DNA of 64,000 nucleotides from Shewanella sp. NFH-SH190041 (GTDB lineage: Bacteria; Pseudomonadota; Gammaproteobacteria; Enterobacterales; Shewanellaceae): NCBI RefSeq assembly GCF_024363255.1, contig NZ_AP026070.1, positions 310,001-374,000 of the forward strand. The letters run 5' to 3'. Below the pieces are notes generated by a model. It had not been told where the DNA came from. It saw only the letters and a list, made by a program, of their open reading frames with translations, and did no database searches. Below are positions 9,545 to 18,761 of this stretch, one piece after another. Numbering within the stretch: the first letter of the stretch is position 1; the number at the start of each line of letters is the position of its first letter. Both the position numbers and the translations under genes were made by a program.

Positions 9545-10591
9545 TCAAACATAACCTTTAATATCTATATATAATTTTTCAACATAAAAAATTAATAAAT
9601 AATAAGTTAAAGATATAATTAAAAATATATAGAACATTGCAAATTCAGCAATTTTATAAATGTCAGATACAATTCCTATAATTGCAAATAATGCTGATAA
9701 TGAACAAATTAAACATAAAGTTTGTTTAGATGAAAACCCTAACCTTTGACAAATATGATGTAAATGTTCTCTATCAGGTTTAAAGGGAGAATGCCCTTTA
9801 CTAATCCTTCTTATCATAATTGTAGCCATATCCAGAAGTGGAATAGCAATTAACCATAATGCTGTTACTGGTTTGAAGGCGGTTATTCCATGCGATTGAG
9901 AACCTTTAACTAGTAACCAAACGACAGTAAAACCGATAAACATACTGCCTGCGTCACCCATAAAGACTTTAAATTTTTTACCAAAAGGTAAGCCTAAGTT
10001 CAGCAAGATGTAAGGCAGCATAGCGACAATAAACATAAAGCAGATGGTGGATAAATAAGTGTCGCCATCAAGATAAAACATTACCCCTAATGCGCCAAAG
10101 GTTACCGATGATAATCCTCCCAGCAACCCATCAATACCATCTACCATATTAAAGGCGTTGATTGCGCCTATTACTGCAAATACGGTTACTAGAGTGCCAA
10201 TAAACTCAGAAAGCTTAATCGTCTCACTACCCATTAAATAGCCTAAATTATGCAAGCTATAATCACCGACATAAATCATGACCATGGATACCAGTGTTTG
10301 TACGACTAAGCGCAACTTAAAACTGAGATCAAAATAATCATCTAATGCACCTAACACAATGAGTACTAAGCCACAGGATAGGTAAATTGATAAGCTAGGC
10401 TGATAGGGAACAAATAACATAAAACTGATAAATAATGATAGGTAAATTGAAATACCACCTACCAGAGGAATTAAACCTTTATGTTGTTTGCGGGCACTAG
10501 GTTTATCGACTAAGCCTATACGTTTAGCGATTTTTCGCATTAAAAATAAAACGATAAATGATAAAATAAAAACTAATACATACTCTTTCAT
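9545..10591 (-). CDS. wecA: Undecaprenyl-phosphate HexNAc-1-phosphate transferase, WecA family
   Basis: Starts repeat-unit assembly by moving a HexNAc-1-phosphate (usually GlcNAc) from the UDP-sugar onto undecaprenyl phosphate in the inner membrane. The 348 residues form about eleven helices. Motifs in order: KPSARKQHKG near the N-terminus, the Mg-binding LDDYFD (near 83-88), NAFNMVDGIDGL (near 145-156), FMGDAGSMFIG, and the HxHH-type loop REHLHHI near 275. The gene has intermediate base composition between the conserved export genes and the AT-rich transferases. It lies about 100 bp downstream of wzc in the same direction. Confidence 0.93.
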   Translation of the reverse strand: MKEYVLVFILSFIVLFLMRKIAKRIGLVDKPSARKQHKGLIPLVGGISIYLSLFISFMLFVPYQPSLSIYLSCGLVLIVLGALDDYFDLSFKLRLVVQTLVSMVMIYVGDYSLHNLGYLMGSETIKLSEFIGTLVTVFAVIGAINAFNMVDGIDGLLGGLSSVTFGALGVMFYLDGDTYLSTICFMFIVAMLPYILLNLGLPFGKKFKVFMGDAGSMFIGFTVVWLLVKGSQSHGITAFKPVTALWLIAIPLLDMATIMIRRISKGHSPFKPDREHLHHICQRLGFSSKQTLCLICSLSALFAIIGIVSDIYKIAEFAMFYIFLIISLTYYLLIFYVEKLYIDIKGYV

Positions 10592-10692
10592 ATAATAATC
10601 CTTTATATTTAAGGCAATCCCTCCTTGTTTAGACTGCCACTTAATACATTTATTTTGATTTAAGGTATGTCAGTTAATTAAATCAAAGATGA

Positions 10693-12831
10693 TTAAGATT
10701 TTTCACCATACTGGTAATGATAATAGCCATAATTACCGTAATAACTACTAGCACTTTTTATTACCGCATTGAGAATTAGTCCTTTAATTTCAATACCATT
10801 TTGCTCAAAACGATTACGGGTAACTTCAATTTCTTTTAAGGTGTTCTGGCCGAAGCGGGCAACCAGCATATTAGTTCCTGCATGTGCGGCAACAATAGCT
10901 GCATCGGTTACGGCCAATAATGGTGGCGTATCAATAATGACTAAATCATAGTGTTGTTTTGCCCAATCTAATAATGCAGTAAATCTTGGGTGCATTAATA
11001 ATTCAGAGGGGTTAGGCGGTGTGGTTCCCCGACAAATTACGGCTAAATCATTTACTGTCGTGGGTTTTACTAGTTGTTCTAATGATAATTGCCCTGCCAG
11101 GTAATCTGCTAAACCGTGATTATTGCTAGTTGCTAATTGTTTGTGTAACTCACCTCGGCGCATATCTGCATCAATTAACAATACTTTTTTATTACTGTTG
11201 GCGATTACTGCGCCCATATTGGCTGAGGTAAACGATTTACCTACTGATGGACTTGGGCCTGAGATCATCACAATATTGTTTTTTGCTTCCAGCATGGCAA
11301 AGTGTAGTGAGGTTCTTAAACTGCGAAATGCCTCAATAGATAAATCTGCTGGGTTTGCTACGGCTAAAAGGGTTTGTTCAATACTTAGCTGTTTTTTATG
11401 TTTGTTTTTCTTTTCTGCTTTTTCTTCCCATTCAGAAAATGGAATGCTGGCATAAACAGGTAGACCTATGGCCTCAATATCATCTGGATTTTCTATTCCT
11501 CGGTGCATGGCTGCTTTTAACAGCACAATGGCGACTGAGAAAATACCGCCCAACAATACACTGAGTACGACGATCAGTGGCTTTTGGGGTTTTACCGGTG
11601 CGGCATACACTTGGGCATTATCTAAAATACGTACATTGCCTACTGTACTGGCTTTGACAATATTTAGCTCTTGTACTTTATTCAGTAATTGCAGATAAAT
11701 TTGCTGGTTTACTTCAACATTGCGCATTAAACGCAAAATTTGCCGTTGGGTTTTTGGCAGCTTTTCTACCCGATGGTTAATACGACTCTTTTCTTGTAGT
11801 AGAGTTTTGCGTTTATCTATTAATGCAATATAAGCAGGGTGCTGTTTTGTAAAGCGCTGCGAAATTTCACTTTCTTTAAAGGTCAGTTCATTTAACTGGC
11901 CTTCTAATGCCACCATGGATTCCAGGGTGGATTTAGCTTCCAGGTTTAAGTCAACCGATTCACTGGCCTGGCGATACTGGTTTAATTCATCCTCTGCCTG
12001 AGTAAGTTTCTGTTTAATATCAGGTAATTGCTTGGTTAAAAAGACTAAGCTGCTTTCTGCTTCTGCCGCATTACGGGCGACATTTTGCAAAAAATAGTTT
12101 TCACTGATGTCATTTAAGATTGCGCGGATTAATTGCGGGTTACTGCCGGTAAAAGACAGTTGTAAAATCCCAGTTTGTTTTCCTCGCTCACTTACCGCTA
12201 AATTTTCCTGTAAGTTTTGGATAGCTTGCATGCGGGAGATTTTGCTGATGTTGAATACAAAATCATTCTCTGCTTGCATATCAGTTACCAATAAACGATA
12301 GCCATCGCGCTCTGCTAATTGGCCCACTTTACCGGTAAGAATTTTATTTCCGTCTACTGTCGTGAGTTGATATTTTCCATTGCTGTGATTTACTACAGTC
12401 AATTTAAAATCTGTATCAACTCGGTTATCTGGCGTGACGAAACGACTGATCACTAATAGGTTATTGTCTCCGCTTAGCCGGGCAATGCCTTTACCGATCA
12501 CCGGTAGATAATCTGGACTTATCAAGGTGGTCAGATTTAATTCATCGACGGTTTTACCCAGTACCATGCGGGAGCGGATAATTTCAATCTCTGTGGTGGC
12601 AGAGGATTCACTGCTGAATAGATCGGCCATATCGCCAGACAGTGATGGCAGCCCAGTACTCTTTTTTTCTACTTGCAGTAGGGCATCGGCTTTGTATACC
12701 GGAGTAGCCAGCAGCGCATAGGCCACACCAATCAGGGTAAAGATAAAGGTGCAGGTAATAATAAATTTTTTGTTGTCCAGCAACAGGCCAAACAATTTTT
12801 GCAGGTCGATAACCTGAGGTTCGTTATTCAT
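10693..12831 (-). CDS. wzc: Wzc-type polysaccharide co-polymerase and tyrosine autokinase
   Basis: Inner-membrane protein of 712 residues controlling polymer length and export. Wzz-like N-terminal domain with a first helix near 23-43, coiled-coil periplasmic region around 255-395, second helix near 418-440. The cytoplasmic BY-kinase domain has Walker A GPSPSVGKS (525-533), Walker A' LLIDADMRR (551-559), a later Walker B-like VIIDTPP, and a C-terminal tyrosine cluster (SYYGNYGYYHYQYG) that is autophosphorylated in this family. Its start overlaps the end of wzb by four bases, pairing kinase and phosphatase. It is expected to contact Wza across the periplasm. Confidence 0.95.
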   Translation of the reverse strand: MNNEPQVIDLQKLFGLLLDNKKFIITCTFIFTLIGVAYALLATPVYKADALLQVEKKSTGLPSLSGDMADLFSSESSATTEIEIIRSRMVLGKTVDELNLTTLISPDYLPVIGKGIARLSGDNNLLVISRFVTPDNRVDTDFKLTVVNHSNGKYQLTTVDGNKILTGKVGQLAERDGYRLLVTDMQAENDFVFNISKISRMQAIQNLQENLAVSERGKQTGILQLSFTGSNPQLIRAILNDISENYFLQNVARNAAEAESSLVFLTKQLPDIKQKLTQAEDELNQYRQASESVDLNLEAKSTLESMVALEGQLNELTFKESEISQRFTKQHPAYIALIDKRKTLLQEKSRINHRVEKLPKTQRQILRLMRNVEVNQQIYLQLLNKVQELNIVKASTVGNVRILDNAQVYAAPVKPQKPLIVVLSVLLGGIFSVAIVLLKAAMHRGIENPDDIEAIGLPVYASIPFSEWEEKAEKKNKHKKQLSIEQTLLAVANPADLSIEAFRSLRTSLHFAMLEAKNNIVMISGPSPSVGKSFTSANMGAVIANSNKKVLLIDADMRRGELHKQLATSNNHGLADYLAGQLSLEQLVKPTTVNDLAVICRGTTPPNPSELLMHPRFTALLDWAKQHYDLVIIDTPPLLAVTDAAIVAAHAGTNMLVARFGQNTLKEIEVTRNRFEQNGIEIKGLILNAVIKSASSYYGNYGYYHYQYGEKS

Positions 12832-13265
12832 AGTTTTTCTCGGAGGGACTCAACAGCGTTATCGATAAGCTGGTAACAGAATTCAAAAGCTTCAGTACTT
12901 TGCCGAAATGGATCTGGGATCTCTTGATTGATCCATTTCCCCAGCGGGATTATTTTTCCTTGGGATTCCGGGCTAATGGCGGTGACACGAGAAACGTGTT
13001 TTTGCTCCATTACCAGAATTAGTTCCGCTTCGTGACACATTTTGGCGGTTAATTGTTTGGCTTTGTGGCTGTCGGTATGCACTCCCCGTGATTGTGCTAC
13101 CGGAATTCCAGTTTTATACCAAGGGGCATTGGCCAGTCCGCTTTTATTCACCGCAATACCGGCTGAGGAGATCTGTTTAGTCGGAAATACCTGCTTTAAC
13201 TGCTGTTCTGCATAAGGTGAACGACAAATATTGCCAACACAGACCACGAGAATATTGTTAAACAT
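12828..13265 (-). CDS. wzb: Low-molecular-weight protein-tyrosine phosphatase
   Basis: A 145-residue cytoplasmic phosphatase with the P-loop CVGNICRS (C-x5-R-S) at residues 9-16 and the acid loop IPDPFRQS near 115. Members of this family dephosphorylate the tyrosine tail of Wzc, allowing cycling of capsule or exopolysaccharide export. The start codon directly abuts the stop of wza and the end overlaps wzc by four bases, so wza-wzb-wzc are translationally coupled in the classical order. Confidence 0.95.
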   Translation of the reverse strand: MFNNILVVCVGNICRSPYAEQQLKQVFPTKQISSAGIAVNKSGLANAPWYKTGIPVAQSRGVHTDSHKAKQLTAKMCHEAELILVMEQKHVSRVTAISPESQGKIIPLGKWINQEIPDPFRQSTEAFEFCYQLIDNAVESLREKL

Positions 13266-14330
13266 TTACCAGTCCTTGATCCGTTTGACGCCTTCAGTTA
13301 ATTGATTAAAGCCGTTAATGGATGGCAGCAGGTTGGTCATTACTCGATTCCAACGGGCAATTGGCGCTGCGGTGACGTATACAATATCCTGTGGCCGCAG
13401 TTTAAATTGATTACCGATTATCAAATTACTGGCATTGGTAATATCTAACTGAAATACATCTGCGATAACGCTTTCATTTTTACTCTTGCGGATCACAAAT
13501 ATGCCGGTGGCATCTGAGCTGAGTTCATTAATTCCACCTACTGTGCCTAGCGCTTCGGTCAGTGACATATCATCTCTGCCGAGTTTGACTACGGATGGTT
13601 TAATTACCTCACCTAAAACAAACACTTTCTGCTTATCATTTACCGGTACGTGCACAATGTCTTTGGCTTTCAGCATCCGGTTATTACTGGTAACGCCATA
13701 TTTCATTAAGTCCCGCAGTGAAAGTGGAATCACTTGGTCTCCACGGGTGATAGTGACATTATTCCAGTCAGCATCTTGGGTAATGCCCCCAGCTTGGTTA
13801 ATGGCATCTATCAGGGTTAACGGCACATTGGTAATGGGGAGCTGCGATGGCTTAGATACTTCGCCAGTAACATAAATCCGTTGACTGCGATAGGCGGCTA
13901 CACTGACATCGACTTGAGGTTGCTCAATATACACAGCTAGACGGGCGGCAATAATGTTGCGCACTTCAGAGACTGTGCTGCCATCTACTTTGACTTTACC
14001 GATATAAGGGTAAAAGATCGTGCCATCAGAATGGACCACATTGCCGGACTCTGCCGCAGAACGATAAGAACCCGCTGGGGTGGTTAATTCTGGATGATCG
14101 TAAACAATAATATTTAATACATCACCAATACCAATTCGGTATTCATATTGCTGAGCGAGCTTAATAGTTGCTAAATCCTGTTCTGCTTTTTTGATTGATG
14201 GATTAAAGCTACTGACATTTTGAAACGTTAACGGGTGGACATTTAAATTATCATAAGTAGGGTCCATATAAGACCCGGCGCAGCCTCCAAGTAAAGAGGC
14301 TGTAACTAAAAGCTTAATATTTCTGTTCAC
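13266..14330 (-). CDS. wza: Polysaccharide export outer-membrane lipoprotein
   Basis: Forms the outer-membrane export channel. The 354-residue protein starts with a signal peptide and the lipobox LLGGC. The Poly_export domain begins at YRIGIGDVLNIIVYDHPEL (near 63-81), followed by two SLBB-type repeats (RIYVTGEVSKPSQLPI and KVFVLGEVIKPSVVKL) and a C-terminal amphipathic segment ending in IKDW that in Wza forms the helical outer-membrane barrel. The start codon is GTG, with only a weak AGG eight bases upstream. First structural gene of the locus, behind a leader of more than 500 bp. Confidence 0.94.
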   Translation of the reverse strand: MNRNIKLLVTASLLGGCAGSYMDPTYDNLNVHPLTFQNVSSFNPSIKKAEQDLATIKLAQQYEYRIGIGDVLNIIVYDHPELTTPAGSYRSAAESGNVVHSDGTIFYPYIGKVKVDGSTVSEVRNIIAARLAVYIEQPQVDVSVAAYRSQRIYVTGEVSKPSQLPITNVPLTLIDAINQAGGITQDADWNNVTITRGDQVIPLSLRDLMKYGVTSNNRMLKAKDIVHVPVNDKQKVFVLGEVIKPSVVKLGRDDMSLTEALGTVGGINELSSDATGIFVIRKSKNESVIADVFQLDITNASNLIIGNQFKLRPQDIVYVTAAPIARWNRVMTNLLPSINGFNQLTEGVKRIKDW

Positions 14331-14446
14331 TGATAATACCTATTGAAATGAATATCTCAATTTACTCATTTTCATAGACACTATAAATTAATAGCGCAGA
14401 TGTTTATAAAATACGGTTTTTATTATTTTGTTAGTTATATGAATGA

Positions 14447-14481
14447 CTGGCTAATAGCTGCTGGAGACAACTATTAGCCAG
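14447..14481 (-). promoter_or_regulatory. Leader hairpin upstream of wza
   Basis: An exact inverted repeat: CTGGCTAATAG and CTATTAGCCAG, 11 bp each, separated by 13 bases. It lies in the untranslated leader about 115 bp before wza and downstream of the ops-like element. In the direction of wza transcription no U-run follows, so it does not look like an ordinary terminator. It could be a pause or attenuation hairpin that an RfaH-type antiterminator overcomes; that role is inferred from position only. Confidence 0.5.
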
Positions 14482-14634
14482 CATTACATACTGATTTAAC
14501 GATGCTGCCCGATAACAGCAAAAGGTGTGGTAAAACTGAGATGGAGACAATCTTATTATAATGTGTACATTTGAGACATTTTCGACACAATATTTTGCCG
14601 TAGAAGTTAAATCACTATGAATATCGGTTTCAGC

Positions 14635-14661
14635 CATGGCTACCGCACGGGTTTTAACAGC
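14635..14661 (-). promoter_or_regulatory. JUMPstart/ops-like element A
   Basis: Read on the minus strand, GCTGTTAA is followed after seven bases by GCGGTAGCCATG. The JUMPstart consensus has GCTGTTAA, a seven-base spacer and GGCGGTAGCGTG, so the two boxes and their spacing agree, with deviations at the first base and the 3' end of the ops box. In E. coli, ops pauses RNA polymerase and recruits RfaH, which prevents premature termination in long polysaccharide operons. It lies about 305 bp upstream of wza on the coding strand. A second copy is at 15492-15517. Confidence 0.65.
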
Positions 14662-14710
14662 ATCGCCCCTGCCGTAACTTCAACATATTGTTCAGTGGTT
14701 GATTATTCAT
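14654..14710 (-). CDS. Possible 18-residue leader peptide ending in the JUMPstart element
   Basis: AGGAG at 14720-14724 is followed after nine bases by an ATG and 18 sense codons (MNNQPLNNMLKLRQGRCC), ending at a TAA that is itself part of the GCTGTTAA box. The strong ribosome-binding site in a leader that otherwise lacks one suggests real translation. A translating ribosome would stop just before the ops pause site, which could influence RfaH loading or transcription-translation coupling. No family is recognised and nothing beyond sequence supports expression. Confidence 0.4.
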   Translation of the reverse strand: MNNQPLNNMLKLRQGRCC

Positions 14711-14732
14711 GGTGTTATTCTCCTGAGTCATT

Positions 14733-14760
14733 CAGTCATGCAGTATTCACTGTATGACTG
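14733..14760 (-). promoter_or_regulatory. Hairpin just upstream of the leader ORF
   Basis: CAGTCATGCAGT and ACTGTATGACTG form a 12-bp inverted repeat with one mismatch around a four-base loop. On the transcript it sits about nine bases upstream of the AGGAG of the 18-codon leader ORF. It may be an operator or a structured RNA element; no known regulator motif is recognised. Confidence 0.4.
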
Positions 14761-14881
14761 TTACATCCTTTCTATAACTTCTTTGGCTGCTTCTTCTATC
14801 AAAATAGAGGAAGTTGGTTGCCATCCTTGGCCGACCTTCCTTGGCCGTCAAATAACTGACATACCCCTTTGTGGGTAACGC

Positions 14882-14909
14882 ATGATAACTTGCGTCAGAA
14901 TTTTGACAA
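14882..14909 (-). promoter_or_regulatory. Candidate sigma-70 promoter of the polysaccharide operon
   Basis: On the minus strand TTGTCA (14909-14904) and TATCAT (14887-14882) match the -35 and -10 consensus at five of six positions each, with a 16-bp spacer. It would start the transcript about 160 bases before the leader ORF and 550 bases before wza. This is the best match I found by eye upstream of the leader; other promoters further upstream are not excluded. Confidence 0.35.
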
Positions 14910-15222
14910 CACTAAATTTGTTTTTAAAATTGCAAAACTGTTAGCTGAATACGCTTTTAGTTGTTTAATTGTCTCTATTGGTTGGCGGTGTGTTTTTATT
15001 ATTGTTGCTCGTTATTTGCTTTAGTGTTTAGATTGACTCTATCTTTTTATTTTAGATTTATCTTATTGATTACTTGGAAATTTACTTACTATCGCATGCG
15101 CTTCGCGGTGTTCAGCTACTTATCGGCAGAATGTGGCTGTTCTTAATTGTTGATATTATGTTTTGTTAATATGTATTTGCTTGATAATTAAACTTTTCTT
15201 GGTAAGTGGACCCATCTTTCCG

Positions 15223-15525
15223 TCAATACGTGACGTATGTCACAAGTGGTGTTGCGCCAATATTTTGGCTTGCGAGATTTTGTACCCGCTTTCGTTGGTT
15301 TTCGATGAAAAAGCCACATTGCTGCAGCGCTAGTAAAACTCGTTTCATTAGCACGTGGGGCGACATTTGCGGTGTCGTTTTTTTGACGCAACATGCGAAA
15401 GCATCGTTCATACATCCAAAATGACTAAGATGACGGATACATACTGACTCTGTTCTGACGGCGATATATTCGCCGCGAGGTTTTGTTATTGCATGGCTAC
15501 CGCACGGGTTTGTCAGCTTCCCCAT
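15223..15525 (-). CDS. Doubtful 100-residue ORF spanning ops-like element B
   Basis: An open frame of 100 codons that starts MGKLTNPCGSHAITK. The part TNPCGSHA is the translation of the shared ops-like block, so the frame and the regulatory element compete as explanations. It is rich in Cys, His and Arg and resembles no enzyme family I can name. The nearest good ribosome-binding site (AAGGAG at 15552-15557) is 26 bases before its ATG and fits better to the tiny TTG ORF. Kept as a low-confidence entry because the frame is long for its surroundings. Confidence 0.2.
   Translation of the reverse strand: MGKLTNPCGSHAITKPRGEYIAVRTESVCIRHLSHFGCMNDAFACCVKKTTPQMSPHVLMKRVLLALQQCGFFIENQRKRVQNLASQNIGATPLVTYVTY
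15492..15517 (-). promoter_or_regulatory. JUMPstart/ops-like element B
   Basis: A second copy of the ops-like block. On the minus strand GCTGACAAACCCGTGCGG is followed by TAGCCATG, sharing 19 consecutive bases (from AACCCGTG to CCATG) with element A. The upstream GCTG box is degenerate. It lies about 860 bp upstream of element A in the same orientation with no convincing gene in between. It may be a relic of a former operon start or a second leader feeding the same locus. Confidence 0.45.
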
Positions 15526-15545
15526 TGCTGTTTAGTACCGGGCAA
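15513..15545 (-). CDS. Possible 10-residue leader peptide at ops-like element B
   Basis: AAGGAG (15552-15557) is followed after six bases by a TTG start and ten codons (MPGTKQQWGS, initiator read as Met), stopping at a TGA inside the GCTGA box of element B. The layout parallels leader ORF A: strong ribosome-binding site, very short frame, stop codon within the box just before the ops core. The peptides themselves are unrelated in sequence. Expression is purely hypothetical. Confidence 0.25.
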   Translation of the reverse strand: MPGTKQQWGS

Positions 15546-16618
15546 ATTTTACTCCTTCACTAATTTTTGGGCTGAACTGGCAATAAGTTGACAGACTCAA
15601 CAAATCAGTTTTAAAGGGAGTGCAAATTTAAGGTTGAGCTTAGAAATGACGAGATATGTCAGCGTAACGAGGGGCAGAAGTGGGAGGCACCATCCTGGTT
15701 GCTTGTACATTAACATCCAATTGTCAAATATAATGCTATCGCTTTAATTTAGCGCTAGCATTATTTACAGATGGAGGGATGTTGACAATAGGCTTTATGT
15801 ATTAGTTTGTATCATGGATATATCTATCAGATACAAATTGAATTAAATATAGATGATTGTACTTAAAGTTATATTTCTAACTTATTATTGTTTAACAGTT
15901 GTTTTGTATCGACATTAATCAATATTTGAGTGTGCTAATCTTTGTTTTACTTAAATTGCAGTGGAGTCAGCTTTCTGAGGGCGGCGCTTATTTTTAAACT
16001 GAATAGATTAAATCTCTGTGTTAATAGGGTGTAAGCATTTATCTATTATGGCATTATTTTTGTCGGCGGCGTCATACTTTGGTTTTAATCTATTATTTGT
16101 GAGATTAATCTTACTTTGTTTTTCGATTTAAATGGCTTTTTTCATCGACTCCTATTGTAAATTTATATAAATAGATTACTTAAGTAAGAAATATATCTTT
16201 TTATTTGTAAGAGATATCTTACGTTAATTAATGTTATTCGAAAATTTTTTACAGTTTTTTATTTGAGCCATTCGTTGTTAATGCCAAACACAGATGACAT
16301 ATTTGATACTGTTCTGTGGATGGATGTTCTCCGTTGTTGATGAACATTCAAGCGATCATCCTTTGTCGGCCACTCAGTAAGCGTAGTATGGTTTAGAGGA
16401 TTTGCTGCTTTATAACAATGACTTATGTTATTTCAGTCCTGAGAAGTGGAGGACTGATACTTTGTGTTGAAGTTAATCCTGTTGATAACTGCTTTCCCCT
16501 AGGCGTTTGGGAGTTCTACTGGGAGGGAATGCCTTTCAATCTCGATGAATATTTTGGGTGAAGAGTGTTCTAGGGACGAGTTATTACTCGGATTGAGAGC
16601 AGGCTTTATCATGGTGAA
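15546..16618. other. Long intergenic region without recognised genes
   Basis: About 1.07 kb between the ops-like leader and the terminator of envZ-ompR. All frames are short, without ribosome-binding sites or family resemblance. The only clear structure is the inverted repeat at 15730-15764. Base composition is AT-rich and patchy, consistent with decayed or regulatory DNA. A small RNA cannot be excluded, but I see no promoter-terminator pair that supports one. Confidence 0.5.
15730..15764. repeat. Inverted repeat, possible bidirectional terminator or operator
   Basis: ATAATGCTATCGCT and AGCGCTAGCATTAT are complementary over 14 bp with one mismatch, around a seven-base AT loop. No long T-run follows on either side. 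It stands alone in a gene-free stretch, so it may be the operator or terminator of something lost. Confidence 0.4.
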
Positions 16619-16644
16619 AAGAGGGACAGATTCCTGCCCCTCTT
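16619..16644 (-). terminator. Terminator downstream of envZ
   Basis: On the minus strand AAGAGGG and CCCTCTT form a seven-bp stem with a 12-base loop, followed by TTC, so a short U-run starts inside the stem. It lies 55 bp after the envZ stop and would end the ompR-envZ transcript. Confidence 0.55.
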
Positions 16645-16698
16645 GTACTTAAGTTTGGTTACTGATTTTCCATGGTGTATTTATTTTACTTTGAGTGG

Positions 16699-18039
16699 CT
16701 ATTTCTGCCCTATGGGCTTGTCTGGTTGTTTTCGTAGCCATACCTGAGCGCGTAGGCCGCCTTCTGGCCGGTTGGTGAGGACCACTTTGCCATGGTGGAT
16801 ATCAATAATGCGCTTGATGATAGCCAGCCCAAGCCCTGAACCTACGCAGCCTCTGGCTGTATCCCCTTGGGTGAAAGGTTGGAACAGCTTGCTGACCTGT
16901 TTGGGGTCAATCCCCGGGCCGTTATCTTCAACGCAAAATCCTATGGTTTCGCCGCGGTTTTGGCTGCTAAGGCGGATCCACCCATGGCCGTAGCGCAGGG
17001 CATTTTCTACCAGATTGGTGATGACCCGCTTGATAGCAATGGGGGCCATGGGAATATCCGGGCAGTCGTCTAATGCTAGTTCAATATTGGTGCAGCGGGC
17101 AGACTCAGCTTGGGCAACTTCTTGTAGCAGGCGGTTGATATTATCCGGTTGCAGATTGGGTTTCTGATCTCGGCGGATATAGGCAATAAACTGATCGATA
17201 ATGATATCCATATCTTCGATGTCATTGATAATCCCTTCTTTCAGATATTCATCTTCTTTGACCATCATTTCTGAGGCTAACCGTATTCGGGTTAGCGGGG
17301 TGCGTAAATCGTGGGAAATCCCCGCCATCAGCAATGCGCGGTCTTGTTCTAGTTGCTGCATGCTTTGCGCCATCTGATTAAAGGCTTTGGTCACTTCAAC
17401 AATTTCAGTGGAGCCTTTAAGAGGAAGCGGATCGGGGAAGTCCCCGCCGGAAACCGCGATGGCGGATTTTTCCAGCGCTTTTAATGGCTGATTTTGCTGC
17501 CTTGCAAACAGCCAGCCGCCAAAGACACTCAGTGCGCCAATGACTAACAAATACAGGGTCAGCGGGGACAGTTCATATTCGTTGAAACTCGACAAGGTGA
17601 CACGGATCCACACTGACGGCGCTTGGGGTGGGCGGATCCAAATTTGGAACAGGTGCCCTTGTTCCACCCGAACTTCTGCTTGTCCGCCAAGATATTCAGA
17701 CATTTGGGATGAGAGAAAACGATAGTAGGTAGCATGTTCTAACCCGGCGGCTTTGGCCTGCTGCGGGTTGTAGACATGGATATCCTGATTATGGATTTTT
17801 TTGTTTAGCGCTTCGGCAACGGTGAGATTTTCCCGGTTGATGCTGACGCCATCAGCAAACAGCAAATTGACTTGATGGGCAATGAGCTGATTGATCTGCT
17901 GATAAGTGGGCTTAATAAAGTACACCGCTACCGTAAGGTAGGAGACCACCTGATTAATTAGCAGCAGGCAGGCGATCAGTAAAAATACCTGACTGAATGC
18001 ACTACGGGGCAGCAGCTTGCGCCAGCCTTTGCGACTCAT
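16699..18039 (-). CDS. envZ: Osmosensor histidine kinase EnvZ
   Basis: Inner-membrane sensor kinase partnered with OmpR. The 446 residues have a first membrane helix near 16-38, a periplasmic domain to about 155, a second helix near 157-175, a HAMP linker, then the dimerisation helix with the phosphorylated His in [12 protein letters not shown] (near 245). The ATP-binding domain has the N box ([10 protein letters not shown]), G1 (VEDNGPGID) and G2 (GSGLGLAI). The [13 protein letters not shown] segment is the EnvZ-type H box. The start overlaps the ompR stop by four bases, giving the classical ompR-envZ operon. Confidence 0.95.
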   Translation of the reverse strand: MSRKGWRKLLPRSAFSQVFLLIACLLLINQVVSYLTVAVYFIKPTYQQINQLIAHQVNLLFADGVSINRENLTVAEALNKKIHNQDIHVYNPQQAKAAGLEHATYYRFLSSQMSEYLGGQAEVRVEQGHLFQIWIRPPQAPSVWIRVTLSSFNEYELSPLTLYLLVIGALSVFGGWLFARQQNQPLKALEKSAIAVSGGDFPDPLPLKGSTEIVEVTKAFNQMAQSMQQLEQDRALLMAGISHDLRTPLTRIRLASEMMVKEDEYLKEGIINDIEDMDIIIDQFIAYIRRDQKPNLQPDNINRLLQEVAQAESARCTNIELALDDCPDIPMAPIAIKRVITNLVENALRYGHGWIRLSSQNRGETIGFCVEDNGPGIDPKQVSKLFQPFTQGDTARGCVGSGLGLAIIKRIIDIHHGKVVLTNRPEGGLRAQVWLRKQPDKPIGQK

Positions 18040-18761
18040 TTACGGGCGCTGCCGTCAGGAACAAACACATAGCCCAATCCCCATACGGTTTGGATATATC
18101 TGGGGTTGGCGGCATCTTTTTCGATCAGGCGGCGTAGGCGGGAAACCTGCACATCAATGGAGCGCTCTAGTGCTGAGTAGTCACGGCCCCGGGCCAGATT
18201 CATCAGTTTATCCCGGGATAACGGCTCCCTTGGGTGGCTGACCAGCACTTTTAGTACGGCAAATTCGCCGCTGGTGAGGGCGATGGCTTCATCACCATGG
18301 GTCATTTCCCGGGTGGCGAGATTGAGTTGGAAGTCGCCGAAGCTAACCATTTCTTCTTGCTGGGATGGTGCGCCGGGAATTTCTTGTACCCGGCGGCGCA
18401 TCACGGCATTGATGCGGGCCAGTAATTCGCGGGGATTGAACGGCTTGGGCAGGTAGTCATCTGCGCCCAGCTCCAGGCCAATAATACGGTCTACTTCATC
18501 ACCTTTGGCGGTCAGCATAATAATGGGGAGTGGATTACCAGCTTGACGCAGGCGGCGGCAGATAGACAGGCCGTCTTCGCCGGGGAGCATAAGATCCAGC
18601 ACTAGCAGGTGGAAGTTTTCCCGTTCCAATAAACGGTTCATCTGCTCAGCGTTACCGGCGGCACGGACCTGAAATCCCTGCTCGACCAGATAGCGCTCCA
18701 GTAGTGCTCGCAGGCGCATATCATCATCTACTACCAGAATTTTTGAGGTTTCTTGTCCCAT
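18036..18761 (-). CDS. ompR: Response regulator OmpR
   Basis: A 241-residue DNA-binding regulator controlling porin and envelope genes after phosphorylation by EnvZ. Receiver domain with the acidic pair DDD near residue 12, phosphorylated Asp in [13 protein letters not shown] (near 56), the Thr of MLTAKG, and Lys in YLPKPF. The C-terminal winged-helix domain carries [22 protein letters not shown] and ends in [16 protein letters not shown]. In enterics ompR is divergent from greB; here 10 kb with efflux, sulfotransferase and molybdate genes separates the two. Confidence 0.96.
   Translation of the reverse strand: MGQETSKILVVDDDMRLRALLERYLVEQGFQVRAAGNAEQMNRLLERENFHLLVLDLMLPGEDGLSICRRLRQAGNPLPIIMLTAKGDEVDRIIGLELGADDYLPKPFNPRELLARINAVMRRRVQEIPGAPSQQEEMVSFGDFQLNLATREMTHGDEAIALTSGEFAVLKVLVSHPREPLSRDKLMNLARGRDYSALERSIDVQVSRLRRLIEKDAANPRYIQTVWGLGYVFVPDGSARK

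Noticed and set aside
14431..14637. 68-codon ORF starting at the ATG of ops-like element A
   Set aside because: No ribosome-binding site, no family resemblance, and it lies in the wza leader containing a hairpin; treated as untranslated.
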